A stretch of 33,465 nt of DNA from Ignavibacteriales bacterium. GTDB lineage: Bacteria; Bacteroidota; Ignavibacteria; Ignavibacteriales; Ignavibacteriaceae. The notes under the pieces were generated by a model. The model was given only the letters and a program-made list of their open reading frames with translations, was not told the DNA's origin and did no database searches. The stretch covers positions 1 to 33,465 of the forward strand of contig JACPGF010000145.1 of assembly GCA_016182615.1 (NCBI GenBank), given 5' to 3'. Below, one piece after another: positions 1 to 8,178 of the stretch (position 1 is its first letter; every line of letters begins with the position of its first letter). The position numbers were made by a program, and so were the translations under genes.

Positions 1-566
1 CGGGCTATACCATCAACGTGGTTGGAGAAGGAGAGCAGCAGGCTGAGTCATTTATAAACATGTTTCTTTCCCTGATGCGTGCTATTATTTTCGTGTATAT
101 CGTGCTCGCGGCGCAGTTCGAAAGCTTTATACACCCGTTCTCCATCATGCTTGCACTACCCATGTCCATTATTGGTGCGGCCGTTATGCTGTGGATATTC
201 GGCAGTTCCATTTCCGTGATGTCGCTTATCGGTATCATCATGCTTATGGGTCTTGCCACCAAGAACGGTATTCTTCTGGTTGACTATACCAACGTGCTGC
301 GTGCAAAGGGTCTTGACAGGCATGAAGCGTTGCTGCAAGCGGGTCCAACAAGACTGCGGCCAATTCTTATGACAAGCCTTGCAATGATATTCGGTATGAT
401 TCCTGTTGCTTTTGCTCTTGGTGAAGGTTCCGAGTTCCGTGCACCGATGGGGCAAACGGTAATCGGCGGTATTGTAACTTCAACATTGCTCACGTTGTTT
501 ATCGTGCCCGTTGTTTACACCGTGCTCGATGACCTTTCAGCAAAGGTTTTTAAGAAGAAGAAATAA
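1..566 (+). CDS. RND efflux transporter, C-terminal part (partial at 5' end)
   Basis: This is the C-terminal end of an AcrB/MexB-type RND inner-membrane pump, which exports drugs or other toxic compounds by proton antiport together with a membrane-fusion protein and an outer-membrane channel. The reading frame is open from base 3, so the gene starts upstream of the window and only about 188 of the usual 1,000-1,050 residues are present. Several hydrophobic helices are visible. They include the family-typical stretch AAQFESFIHPFSIMLALPMS and the segment GLATKNGILLVDYTN, followed by the RLRPILMTSLAMIFGMIP helix pair. The protein ends in a lysine-rich tail, normal for the cytoplasmic C-terminus. 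An intrinsic terminator follows 20 bases after the stop, so this is probably the last gene of its operon. Family assignment is secure; the substrate cannot be told. Confidence 0.95.
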   Translation, partial: GYTINVVGEGEQQAESFINMFLSLMRAIIFVYIVLAAQFESFIHPFSIMLALPMSIIGAAVMLWIFGSSISVMSLIGIIMLMGLATKNGILLVDYTNVLRAKGLDRHEALLQAGPTRLRPILMTSLAMIFGMIPVAFALGEGSEFRAPMGQTVIGGIVTSTLLTLFIVPVVYTVLDDLSAKVFKKKK

Positions 567-584
567 CATTACTGAGAATATGCA

Positions 585-618
585 AAGAGGCTGCAACAAA
601 AGGGCAGCCTCTTTTTTT
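585..618 (+). terminator. Rho-independent terminator of the RND gene
   Basis: A 10-bp perfect stem (AAGAGGCTGC paired with GCAGCCTCTT, bases 585-594 and 604-613) with a 9-base loop is followed by a run of seven T. It lies about 20 bases after the RND stop codon on the same strand. Confidence 0.92.
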
Positions 619-703
619 CGAATATTTGAAGTTTATAACCCGACAAAATAAATCATACCCATCGCGGCGTTCTCAATCCATTTACCAGAAGTACAGAGCA
701 TTG

Positions 704-1053
704 TCAGTAAGCCTGAATTAAAGACTCCGTTGGTATTTGCCAGTCTTTATGCGGTTTGCGAATCATGGATAAGCTCAGTTTCCACTTTTTGTTCACAATT
801 GTTCCATCCTGAACTCTATAGCCGCAACTGGATCAGGCAGGTCAATCGGGAAAGCCTTTGCCTCGTAGTTCTCAACAAGTATTGACAAAACTTCCAATTC
901 ATTATATTCATCGCTATTGACAGGCGCATTCAATTTCATCAATTCCTGTATCCTGCAAAGGGCTTGTTTATTTTGTTTTTCGTTTTTATGGCCTGCATCA
1001 TAACTTATTGTCCTTACATTAAAATTGTCATATTCTTTTAGGTACCAATCCAA
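704..1053 (-). pseudogene. Broken HigA-like antitoxin (internal deletion, N-terminus replaced)
   Basis: The 86-residue open frame (793-1053) ends in a HigA-family N-terminal domain: a helix with RIQELMKLNAP, then DEYNELEVLSILVENYE, then FPIDLPDPVAAIEFRMEQL. Intact relatives continue here into a helix-turn-helix. Instead a stop follows, but the next bases in another frame (796 down to 704) read VNKKWKLSLSMIRKPHKDW and IPTESLIQAY, which is the expected end of the same antitoxin after its DNA-binding helix. The middle of the HTH (roughly 20 residues) is therefore missing, and the deletion is not a multiple of three. The first 25 or so residues do not look like the family either, and the only in-frame start is TTG after an upstream stop. 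No HigB toxin lies beside it. This is very likely a dead relic. Confidence 0.72.
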
Positions 1054-1125
1054 ATTACGGAAGCAATGACTATATCAGCAAATAACCAATTCAACATTAT
1101 GCAATGTTCCTGAAAAGAAAAACCA

Positions 1126-2100
1126 CTACCTTTTCAAACAAAAAGAGAATTCCGAACCAACTCCCACGGTGCTCATCACCTCAATCTTCGACTCATGTGC
1201 TTCGAGGATATGCTTAGCTATTGCAAGCCCTAAACCGGTGCCGCCTGCCGCGCGTGAGCGTGCCCTGTCCACACGGTAGAACCGTTCAAAAATCCGTGGA
1301 AGGTGTTCAGCCGCGATACCCGGCCCGGTATCTTTTACAACAACCCGTACTTGTTTACCATGCACGGCGGCAGATACGGTAATGCTTCCTTCTTCGGTAT
1401 ATTTAATTGCATTCTGAATAAGGTTATTCATTACCTGCTTCAATTTGGCTTTATCGCCATAGACATCCACGTCTTTAACCATTGGGGTAAACAAAAGATG
1501 CAACCCTTTCTGCGCTGCAAACGGGGCTTGCTCATCAATAATTTCGTTAGTAAAATTCGACAGGCTGAAATACCTGAAACTTAAACGCATCTCTCCTGCC
1601 TCGATGAGGGATATATCAATTAAATCACTCACCAGGTTATTCAGGTTTCCCGCGTGCCTCCCGGCTTTTTCTAAAAACAAACGGTTCACTTTTTTATCAT
1701 CCATAGCCCCGTCAAGCAGTGTTTCAAGAAAACCTTGTATGGCAAAAATTGGGGTTTTTAATTCATGTGAAACATTTCCAAGGAACTCGGTACGAACCCG
1801 TTCCAGCTTCCGCAAATATTCTATATCGTGTTTCATCCTGCCGTACATACGGCGTATTTCCGACTCTAAAAAATGCAGTGTTTCAGGAAGGATAATATCT
1901 TCCTCTTTAGAAATTTTATCATTCCAGATAAGATTGATGGTGTGGCTAATAAGTGATAATTCTTTGCTCCGCTTGTAAGAAGTAATTACCATCAGCAGCA
2001 AGAAGGCAAGAGTATAGAGTGAAAGGACAAGGAATGTACTACCATATCCTTCAGAAACACACCACAGAAGGATAAAAAACAGGACAAAAATTGCAATCAA
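1126..2100 (-). CDS. Sensor histidine kinase, PhoR-like
   Basis: This is a membrane histidine kinase that autophosphorylates and passes phosphate to the regulator encoded just upstream. Two hydrophobic segments (residues about 1-14 and 22-40) form a short membrane anchor with almost no sensory loop. They are followed by the dimerisation/H-box FLGNVSHELKTP with the phospho-accepting His112, the N-box around Asn230 (NNLIQNAIKYT), DTGPGI (257-262), the F-box FERFYRVD and the G2 box GGTGLGLAI (286-294). All catalytic motifs are intact. The start is uncertain: position 2100 is TTG, and the frame stays open upstream into the regulator gene without an ATG. At about 324 residues it is shorter than E. 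coli PhoR. With no extracytoplasmic domain it may sense a partner in the membrane. The signal (phosphate or other) cannot be inferred. Confidence 0.9.
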   Translation of the reverse strand: MIAIFVLFFILLWCVSEGYGSTFLVLSLYTLAFLLLMVITSYKRSKELSLISHTINLIWNDKISKEEDIILPETLHFLESEIRRMYGRMKHDIEYLRKLERVRTEFLGNVSHELKTPIFAIQGFLETLLDGAMDDKKVNRLFLEKAGRHAGNLNNLVSDLIDISLIEAGEMRLSFRYFSLSNFTNEIIDEQAPFAAQKGLHLLFTPMVKDVDVYGDKAKLKQVMNNLIQNAIKYTEEGSITVSAAVHGKQVRVVVKDTGPGIAAEHLPRIFERFYRVDRARSRAAGGTGLGLAIAKHILEAHESKIEVMSTVGVGSEFSFCLKR

Positions 2101-2140
2101 CTCTTTCCCGATAGCAATACCCGAAAGAAGGTAATGGCAC

Positions 2141-2827
2141 TTAAATGTTTTCTTTGAATCTATAACCGACCCCTTTTACCGTTTCAACAATATCTGCAAA
2201 TGTATCCAGTTTCTCGCGAATTTTGCGGATATGCACATCAACTGTACGGTCAACTACATACACATCCACACCCCAGACACTCTTAAGTAAACTATCACGG
2301 GAGTGCACAACACCCGGATTCTTTGCAAGGAAATACAACAATTCAAATTCTTTCCGGGGGAAAACGGATTCCTTACCATTAATCTCAACAATATAACGCA
2401 CGCGGTCTATTTTTAATGGCCCGGCTGTTATAACAGCTGTTTCCTGAGTATCATCACCCTGTGAGGCACTCCGCAAATGTGTCCGTATCCGGGCTATAAG
2501 TTTTTTCATGGAGACGGGTTTTGCAATAAAATCGTTAGCGCCCAGTTCCAAACCCAAAACTTCATCCATCTCAGAGGATTTTGCGGTTAGGAAAATAATT
2601 GGAGTCTGTTCGAAACCCCGTGCAGCACGTATCCGCTTGCACGCTTCATAACCATCCATCACAGGCATCATAATATCTAGAATTATCAAGTCGGGTTTTT
2701 TCGCAAGCAGGCGGATGGCTTCGGAACCATTTGAAGCACTTAAAACTTCAAATTTCTCCAGTTTAAGATTATATGTTATAAACTCAATGATGTCCGGCTC
2801 GTCATCAACCAGAAGTATTTTTTTCAT
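2141..2827 (-). CDS. Response regulator, OmpR/PhoB family
   Basis: A two-domain DNA-binding response regulator. The receiver domain (1-120) shows the acidic pocket Asp8/Asp9, the phosphorylation site Asp51 in LIILDIMMPVMDG, the Thr of FLTAKSS and the conserved Lys of AKPVSMKKL. The C-terminal winged helix (about 132-228) has the signature FPRKEFELLYFLAKNPG and ends in VDVHIRKIREKLD plus VKGVGYRF, typical of PhoB/OmpR DNA-binding domains. Length (228 aa) is normal. It lies 23 bases after dxs and 40 bases before the kinase on the same strand, so the pair is probably co-transcribed with the xse-dxs genes and may also have its own promoter. The target genes are unknown. Confidence 0.94.
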   Translation of the reverse strand: MKKILLVDDEPDIIEFITYNLKLEKFEVLSASNGSEAIRLLAKKPDLIILDIMMPVMDGYEACKRIRAARGFEQTPIIFLTAKSSEMDEVLGLELGANDFIAKPVSMKKLIARIRTHLRSASQGDDTQETAVITAGPLKIDRVRYIVEINGKESVFPRKEFELLYFLAKNPGVVHSRDSLLKSVWGVDVYVVDRTVDVHIRKIREKLDTFADIVETVKGVGYRFKENI

Positions 2828-2850
2828 AGTCTCAATTATTAAAAATAAAA

Positions 2851-4749
2851 TCAGTAAGGTAAAGCACAGAATTCTTTAACCTTTTCGCAGATACCTTCAG
2901 GATCGATACCGAGCAGATGATGCAGTTCCTCCTGCGTCCCATGCTCAATAAAATCGTCAGGAAGGCCAATTTTCAGCAAATCATTCTTCCAACGATTCGC
3001 CGAAAAAACATCACTCACACCGCTTCCGAAGCCGCCAACAATGGAATTCTCTTCAAGTGTTACAATTCGTTTAAACCGTCTGCTAACATCAGCAAGCAGC
3101 TCTTCATCCAATGGTTTTATAAAACGCATATTAATTACTTCAGCTTCAATACCCTGGGTTAACAGCTTTTCGGCTGCTTTAACAGCATACTGCACCATTG
3201 ACCCAACTGCCAACAAAACAACATCCTTGCCTTGCAGAACGGTGATCCCTTTACCAATTGGATATGCTTCAAAACCATCCTGCACCGGAACCCCTAAAGC
3301 CGAGCCTCTGGGGTAGCGGATCGCGATTGGCCCTTTTTGATATTCGACGGCTGTATAAAGCATATTTCTCAACTCAGATTCATCCTGCGGAGCCATTATT
3401 ACCATGTGCGGTATAATCCTCAAAAAGGACAGATCCAACGACCCATGATGTGTTGGGCCGTCAGCACCAACAAGTCCTGCACGATCGAGGACAAAAACCA
3501 CGTGTAATTTCTGAAGTGCTACATCGTGAACAATCTGATCGAAGGCTCTTTGCAAAAATGTTGAATATACTGCCACGACCGGAATAATTCCCTGTGTTGC
3601 CATACCGGCTGCAAATGTAACAGCGTGCTCTTCGGCTATACCAACATCAATATAATTATCGGGATACTCGCTTTGCAGAAAATTTAACCCGGTTCCATCG
3701 GGCATTGCACCGGTAATGCCAACAATTTTCCGGTTATCTTTTACCAGCTCAACAAGTGCTTTGCCAAATATAGTCGTGTATGCCGGTTTTGAGTCAGGTC
3801 CCTTGAATGCTTTCCCGGTTACTTTATCAAAAGGTGTTGATGCGTGTAAACGCTGCACGTGCTGCTCCGCGGGCTTATAGCCTTTACCTTTTGAAGAAAT
3901 AGAGTGAATAAGAATCGGGCCGTTTATGTTCTTTATCTGTTCAAATAGTTTTACCAATTGGCTTACATTGTGCCCGTTTACCGGGCCAAAATATCTAAAC
4001 CCAAGAGCTTCAAATAACATACCGGGGGTAACGATCGATTTTATTCCTCTATCCAGCCTGCCGGCAATTTTTCTTAGCCTGTCACCGAACTGATCCAGTT
4101 TACCGGTAAGATCCCATACATATCCCTTGAATTTATTATACTCGGGATGTGAAATCATTTCGGTAAAATAGTTAGAAAGCTGCCACACGTTAGGTGCAAT
4201 AGACATGTTGTTGTCGTTCAGTACAACAATTAAATTACTTTTCAAGACCCCCGAGTTATTCATGGCTTCGTATGCCATCCCCCCTGTCATTGCACCGTCT
4301 CCAATAACGGCAACAACTTTTTTACGTGAACCAATTCTTTTTGCACCTTCGGCCATACCAAGAGCTGCCGAAATAGATGTTGATGCATGCCCCGCGCCGA
4401 AAGCGTCATATTCACTTTCCGCCCGCTTCAAAAACCCGGAAATGCCGTTTAATTGCCGGATTGTTTTTAGCTGCTCTTTTCTGCCCGTGAGTATTTTGTG
4501 AGGGTATGCCTGATGGCCGGTATCCCATACAATTAAATCTTCGGGAGTATTAAAAACCGTGTGCAATGCCACTGTCAGCTCTACCGTTCCCAAACCGCCG
4601 CCAAAATGGCCGCCGATTTCGGAGATTACATCAACCATGTATTCACGGATGTCTTTACACAATTGCTTTAATTCATTAACATCTAACTTCCGGATATCCT
4701 TTGGCACGTCAATTTTACTCAGTACCGGATATTTTTCTTGTTGTACCAT
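2851..4749 (-). CDS. dxs: 1-deoxy-D-xylulose-5-phosphate synthase
   Basis: This thiamine-diphosphate enzyme condenses pyruvate with glyceraldehyde-3-phosphate, the first step of the MEP isoprenoid pathway. The N-terminal half has the conserved His48 in GGHFGG, DTGHQAYPHKILTGR (76-90) and the ThDP/Mg motif GDGAMTGG (150-157), followed by the Asn of LNDNNMSI. The central transketolase domain has the catalytic Glu373 in IAEEHAVTFAAGMA and DRAGLVGADGPTHHG. A C-terminal transketolase domain follows. Length (632 aa) matches the family (about 620-640). The ATG at 4749 is 5 bases after the xseB stop, giving the order xseA-xseB-dxs that many bacteria share (with ispA sometimes between). No ispA is present here. 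Confidence 0.98.
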   Translation of the reverse strand: MVQQEKYPVLSKIDVPKDIRKLDVNELKQLCKDIREYMVDVISEIGGHFGGGLGTVELTVALHTVFNTPEDLIVWDTGHQAYPHKILTGRKEQLKTIRQLNGISGFLKRAESEYDAFGAGHASTSISAALGMAEGAKRIGSRKKVVAVIGDGAMTGGMAYEAMNNSGVLKSNLIVVLNDNNMSIAPNVWQLSNYFTEMISHPEYNKFKGYVWDLTGKLDQFGDRLRKIAGRLDRGIKSIVTPGMLFEALGFRYFGPVNGHNVSQLVKLFEQIKNINGPILIHSISSKGKGYKPAEQHVQRLHASTPFDKVTGKAFKGPDSKPAYTTIFGKALVELVKDNRKIVGITGAMPDGTGLNFLQSEYPDNYIDVGIAEEHAVTFAAGMATQGIIPVVAVYSTFLQRAFDQIVHDVALQKLHVVFVLDRAGLVGADGPTHHGSLDLSFLRIIPHMVIMAPQDESELRNMLYTAVEYQKGPIAIRYPRGSALGVPVQDGFEAYPIGKGITVLQGKDVVLLAVGSMVQYAVKAAEKLLTQGIEAEVINMRFIKPLDEELLADVSRRFKRIVTLEENSIVGGFGSGVSDVFSANRWKNDLLKIGLPDDFIEHGTQEELHHLLGIDPEGICEKVKEFCALPY

Positions 4750-4754
4750 AAAGG

Positions 4755-4997
4755 TTAATCTTCCTGCTCTTCTGTGACACTATTTTTTATAACCGTCACA
4801 GCTCCATTGTTTTCTAATTTCGAAATTTTTAGTTCTGCAGTTCTTAGGGTATCCGTGCACTCTGCAGCCAGTTTAGTTCCTTCTTCATATAATGCTATCG
4901 CTGCTTCCAGCTCGATACTATCATCCTCAAGCATTTCCGAGATTTCTTCTAATCTAGATAGCTTTTCTTTAAAAGTCGTTTCTTTATTTTTTTTCAT
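4755..4997 (-). CDS. xseB: Exodeoxyribonuclease VII small subunit
   Basis: A small helical subunit (80 aa from the ATG at 4997) that binds several per XseA to form the exonuclease VII complex, which degrades single-stranded DNA. The family hallmark is visible: FKEKLSRLEEISEMLEDDSIELEAAI followed by ALYEEGTKLAAECTDTL, a two-helix coiled coil. The frame is open nine codons further upstream, but the ATG at 4997 gives the usual family length. It overlaps the end of xseA by 14 bases, implying translational coupling. Confidence 0.94.
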   Translation of the reverse strand: MKKNKETTFKEKLSRLEEISEMLEDDSIELEAAIALYEEGTKLAAECTDTLRTAELKISKLENNGAVTVIKNSVTEEQED

Positions 4998-6162
4998 CGG
5001 TATATACTTGAATTGTTTTGTCAAAAAACTCCAGAGAGAATTCTTCTCCGGATATAAGTCCAGTTGCCCGTTTTACAAATTTACCATGCTGAATAACCAA
5101 AACAAAACCTTTTTTTAGAAGTTTTTTCACATTGTTGGATTCGACTTTTACCGACAAAAGGGCAACTTTGTGGGTTAAGCCATTTACATACATACGTATA
5201 TTTTCATGAAACTTGAACACGGTATAATCGAGTGACTGCTTTCTGAATTGCACTAACTGCATTGGTTTGGCAAGAACCGAAAACATCATTACCTGCCGTA
5301 AACGTGTTTTGGATGAAACAACCAGCCGCTTTAGATACTGCATAAACCCTTTATCTGTCTGTTGAATTTGTGCCAGCAATTCTTCCCCGTCAGGTATTAC
5401 AGCCTCCATTGCTGCTGTTGGTGTGGCAGCACGGTAGTCTGCCACGAAATCGGCAATGGTTATATCAACCTCATGCCCCACACCTGTTACAACAGGTATT
5501 CGTGAATCAAATATTGCCCTTGCCGCCGACTCTTCGTTAAAAGCCCATAAGTCTTCAATCGAACCGCCGCCGCGGGCAACAATTATTACCTCAATGTTTC
5601 CCTGCTTGTTTAGCAGACGGATTGCATTTGCAACCGATTCAGATGCACCCGCACCCTGTACTTTACAAGGGGCAACAATCAATTCAGCCAACGGGAAACG
5701 TTTCTTTGCCGTTATAATCATGTCCTGTAATGCTGCGCCATCTATAGCTGTTGCAATACCAATCCTTTCAGGCATCCAGGGAATTGGCTTTTTATACGCT
5801 TCATCAAAAAGCCCTTCCTCAAACAAACGCTTCTTCAAAGCTTCAAACGCCATTTGCAAGTCCCCTTCCCCAGCGGGCAGCATACTCCGCACATCAATTT
5901 GATACGTGCCCCTTGGAGGATACACGGTAACCTTACCCGTTACTATTATTTTCATTCCGTCCTGTGGAGTAAAGAACACGTAATTCTTAAAACTCCTCCA
6001 CATCGTGCATGAAATCTGTGCATCGCTGTCCTTTAACGAAAAGTACCAGTGACCGCTATTGTGGGGCTTGTAATTAGATAATTCGCCTATAATTTGCACT
6101 TCAAAAAAATTATCTTCTATAGTGCGTTTAATTTTTCCGGTAAGCTCCGAAACAGTTAACAT
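4984..6162 (-). CDS. xseA: Exodeoxyribonuclease VII large subunit
   Basis: The catalytic subunit of exonuclease VII, acting on single-stranded DNA in repair. Residues 1-100 form the OB-fold, with VQIIGELSNYK, SGHWYFSLKD and ISCTMW. The nuclease core follows, with IPWMPERIGIATAIDGAALQD, the family motif IIVARGGGSIEDLWAFN, and GVGHEVDITIADFVADYRAATPTAAME. A helical C-terminal region leads to a short end segment with KKGFVLV. At 392 aa it is slightly short of typical 400-450, the difference lying in the coiled-coil region. It heads the xseA-xseB-dxs-regulator-kinase cluster and begins 60 bases after the stop of the upstream secreted-protein gene. Confidence 0.97.
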   Translation of the reverse strand: MLTVSELTGKIKRTIEDNFFEVQIIGELSNYKPHNSGHWYFSLKDSDAQISCTMWRSFKNYVFFTPQDGMKIIVTGKVTVYPPRGTYQIDVRSMLPAGEGDLQMAFEALKKRLFEEGLFDEAYKKPIPWMPERIGIATAIDGAALQDMIITAKKRFPLAELIVAPCKVQGAGASESVANAIRLLNKQGNIEVIIVARGGGSIEDLWAFNEESAARAIFDSRIPVVTGVGHEVDITIADFVADYRAATPTAAMEAVIPDGEELLAQIQQTDKGFMQYLKRLVVSSKTRLRQVMMFSVLAKPMQLVQFRKQSLDYTVFKFHENIRMYVNGLTHKVALLSVKVESNNVKKLLKKGFVLVIQHGKFVKRATGLISGEEFSLEFFDKTIQVYTDEKK

Positions 6163-6222
6163 ATAATTAGACTATAATTTTCTTGTTTACGTTGCATATA
6201 AACTTTATACAATTTGTATGCA

Positions 6223-7071
6223 TTATTTATGCACCGAAAAGAACCATGAATACAGCCCGATTGACACGGTGTGATGATCCCTGTGGGTTTCCGAGAAGTT
6301 GGTAGTATATCGGTATCGTGCATAGAGTGTAAAAACATCGTTAAAAGATAACAATCCCCAGGAAAGTTCCGGGCTTAGCCCGTTATAGCCCCTAAAATCA
6401 GTAACCCCGTTTAAACCCAGAACAATAAACTCTCCAATATTCATGTCTATTAAATATTTCCACCCCGCCCGCATATGGTTTTTATTTAACGTATTGTGTA
6501 TATATGAATACTCAGCTGATACATAATGTGTCGGGAAATTATACCCGCTATAGTAATAGCTGATAATAGGCAATTCTTTTGAAATACCCCAACTTGATTT
6601 ACCTTTGTAAAAGATATAGTCAACTGCAGGTACCGCGTAAATAACTGCTCCGTACAAACAGCCGGATAACTCACCCCCGCCACTCTGTGACAGCAGCTTC
6701 TCATCTTTTTCAGGTATTTGAACTTCGTATTGCTCACTTGTAGTAACAAGTCCTTCTGCATTTTCCACAAGAAGAACAAAAGGAAGCGATAGTGTGTCTT
6801 TCGGCAATTTGGCAATATCAATAATCGCCTTGTGGTTTTCTGTTAGTGTATCAGAAACCACGAACTCGTATTTACCGGCAATAATAATTTTCGCTTTACA
6901 CGCTTCACTGGTATAAAACCCAAGATGGAACGCCGTTTTCGCTTCAACAGGAATAAACGACTCAATTAGATATATTTCTATAGCTGATTCAGTCGAATCT
7001 TGTGCATTAAGCCGGATATTGCCGGAAATGCCTAAAAGCAAAACAATTACAATCAACAGTTTTTTTATCAT
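6223..7071 (-). CDS. Secreted protein with predicted C-terminal membrane barrel
   Basis: I do not recognise a family. An N-terminal signal peptide is clear: MIKK, a hydrophobic stretch to about residue 18, then a likely cut before QDSTES. Residues 25-115 look like a beta-sandwich domain (alternating strands, FVVSD, LSLPFVLLVENAEG). A Gly-rich, Cys-containing linker follows (QSGGGELSGC, about 129-138). From about 140 to the end there are alternating aromatic strands (ISYYYSGYNFPTHYVSAEYSYI, LYARYRYTTNFSE, TVSIGLYSWFF), typical of an outer-membrane barrel. The protein ends in FSVHK rather than an aromatic residue. It lies 60 bases upstream of xseA on the same strand. The upstream 156 bases are shared with the divergent hydrolase gene. 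Confidence 0.7.
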   Translation of the reverse strand: MIKKLLIVIVLLLGISGNIRLNAQDSTESAIEIYLIESFIPVEAKTAFHLGFYTSEACKAKIIIAGKYEFVVSDTLTENHKAIIDIAKLPKDTLSLPFVLLVENAEGLVTTSEQYEVQIPEKDEKLLSQSGGGELSGCLYGAVIYAVPAVDYIFYKGKSSWGISKELPIISYYYSGYNFPTHYVSAEYSYIHNTLNKNHMRAGWKYLIDMNIGEFIVLGLNGVTDFRGYNGLSPELSWGLLSFNDVFTLYARYRYTTNFSETHRDHHTVSIGLYSWFFSVHK

Positions 7072-7227
7072 TTTTGCCCTACAAATATTATTTATCTCTA
7101 CAATTTGATTTTCTTTATACCAACAAAATAAAAAAATGTTATCTATATCAATATAGAAAATGAATTTTTTTATTAAATTGAGCCAAGTATTCTAGTGAAT
7201 CATTTTTAACTAACCCATAAGGCTTTG

Positions 7228-8178
7228 ATGGAAGTAGTATTCTGGGGCGTGAGGGGCTCAATCCCTTCCCCACCAACTTCTGAGGATCTCAAGAATAAAA
7301 TTTCCAGAGTGCTGGAATTAGCTGCTTCGCATGATATTTCGACAGCTGAGAAAAGAGATGCTTTCTTAAGTACACTTACTTACAGAGAGCTTGGTTTCCT
7401 TGGCGGTAATACGCCATGCGTTGAACTGCGTGTAAAGGACAAAATTTTTATTTTTGATATGGGTACCGGCATACGGGAACTCGGTGAGTATCTTATGAAA
7501 TCCGGGCAGTCAAAAAGCGGGCTGGACTTGCATATTTTTATAGGGCACACCCATTGGGATCATATTCAGGGATTTCCTTTTTTTATCCCCGCGTACCGCC
7601 CGAATACCAATATCCATTTCTACTTTAGCCATCCACAGGTAAAAGAACGGCTTGAATTTCAACAGGATTACCGCTTCTTTCCTGTATCGTTAGAGTTTAT
7701 GGCAGCAAAAAAACACTTTCATCTCCTCGATCCGACTGCTCCTTTAAATATCGATGGGATAATTGTCAAGACTATGGAGTTAAACCATCCCGGCAAGGCA
7801 TTTTGCTACCGCATTGAATCTGAAGGGAAATCCTTTGTGTATGCCAGTGATGGTGAATATAATAATTTACCGAACAGTAAAATTAATTCCTATATCAATT
7901 TTTACCGCGGTACCGATTTTTTGATTTACGACGCACCATACAGCTTTACAGAAGAAATGGAAAAAATAAACTGGGGACATAGTTCGGCTGTTGTTGGTGT
8001 TGATTTGTGTGTTAAAGCTGAAGTAAAGAAAATTGCTTTATTTCATCATGCACCGGAGAATAATGATGAAGCTGTTTTTAACCTGCTTGATGCAGCCGTG
8101 AACTACAAAAAACAAAATTATTCAACCTCTGAGTTGGAAATTGTTTTAGCGCGCGAAGGCGTTATTTTTCCTGTATAA
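7228..8178 (+). CDS. Metallo-beta-lactamase-fold hydrolase
   Basis: A cytoplasmic MBL-fold enzyme of the subgroup that opens with the sequence FWGVRGSIPSP (residues 5-15) and is related to phosphodiesterase-like hydrolases. The metal-binding motif is intact: GHTHWDHIQGFP gives His107, His109, Asp111 and His112. Further likely ligands are His187 (ELNHPGKAF), Asp208 (YASDGE) and a His in ALFHHAP. Between SIPSPP and GGNTPCVEL there is a helical insertion of about 35-40 residues (16-57), where most relatives have only a short loop. The ATG at 7228 follows AAGG; an alternative TTG lies one codon earlier. The gene ends convergent with the next one and overlaps it by 17 bases. The substrate is unknown. 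Confidence 0.9.
   Translation: MEVVFWGVRGSIPSPPTSEDLKNKISRVLELAASHDISTAEKRDAFLSTLTYRELGFLGGNTPCVELRVKDKIFIFDMGTGIRELGEYLMKSGQSKSGLDLHIFIGHTHWDHIQGFPFFIPAYRPNTNIHFYFSHPQVKERLEFQQDYRFFPVSLEFMAAKKHFHLLDPTAPLNIDGIIVKTMELNHPGKAFCYRIESEGKSFVYASDGEYNNLPNSKINSYINFYRGTDFLIYDAPYSFTEEMEKINWGHSSAVVGVDLCVKAEVKKIALFHHAPENNDEAVFNLLDAAVNYKKQNYSTSELEIVLAREGVIFPV

Noticed and set aside
156-493. Open frames on the minus strand inside the RND gene
   Set aside because: They are opposite-strand frames of a gene with clear RND motifs; no start context or family features.
1303-1978. Plus-strand open frames across the histidine kinase gene
   Set aside because: Shadow frames; the minus strand carries all kinase motifs.
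6156-6338. A 60-codon minus-strand frame at the end of the secreted-protein gene
   Set aside because: It overlaps the barrel protein in another frame and shows no coding character.
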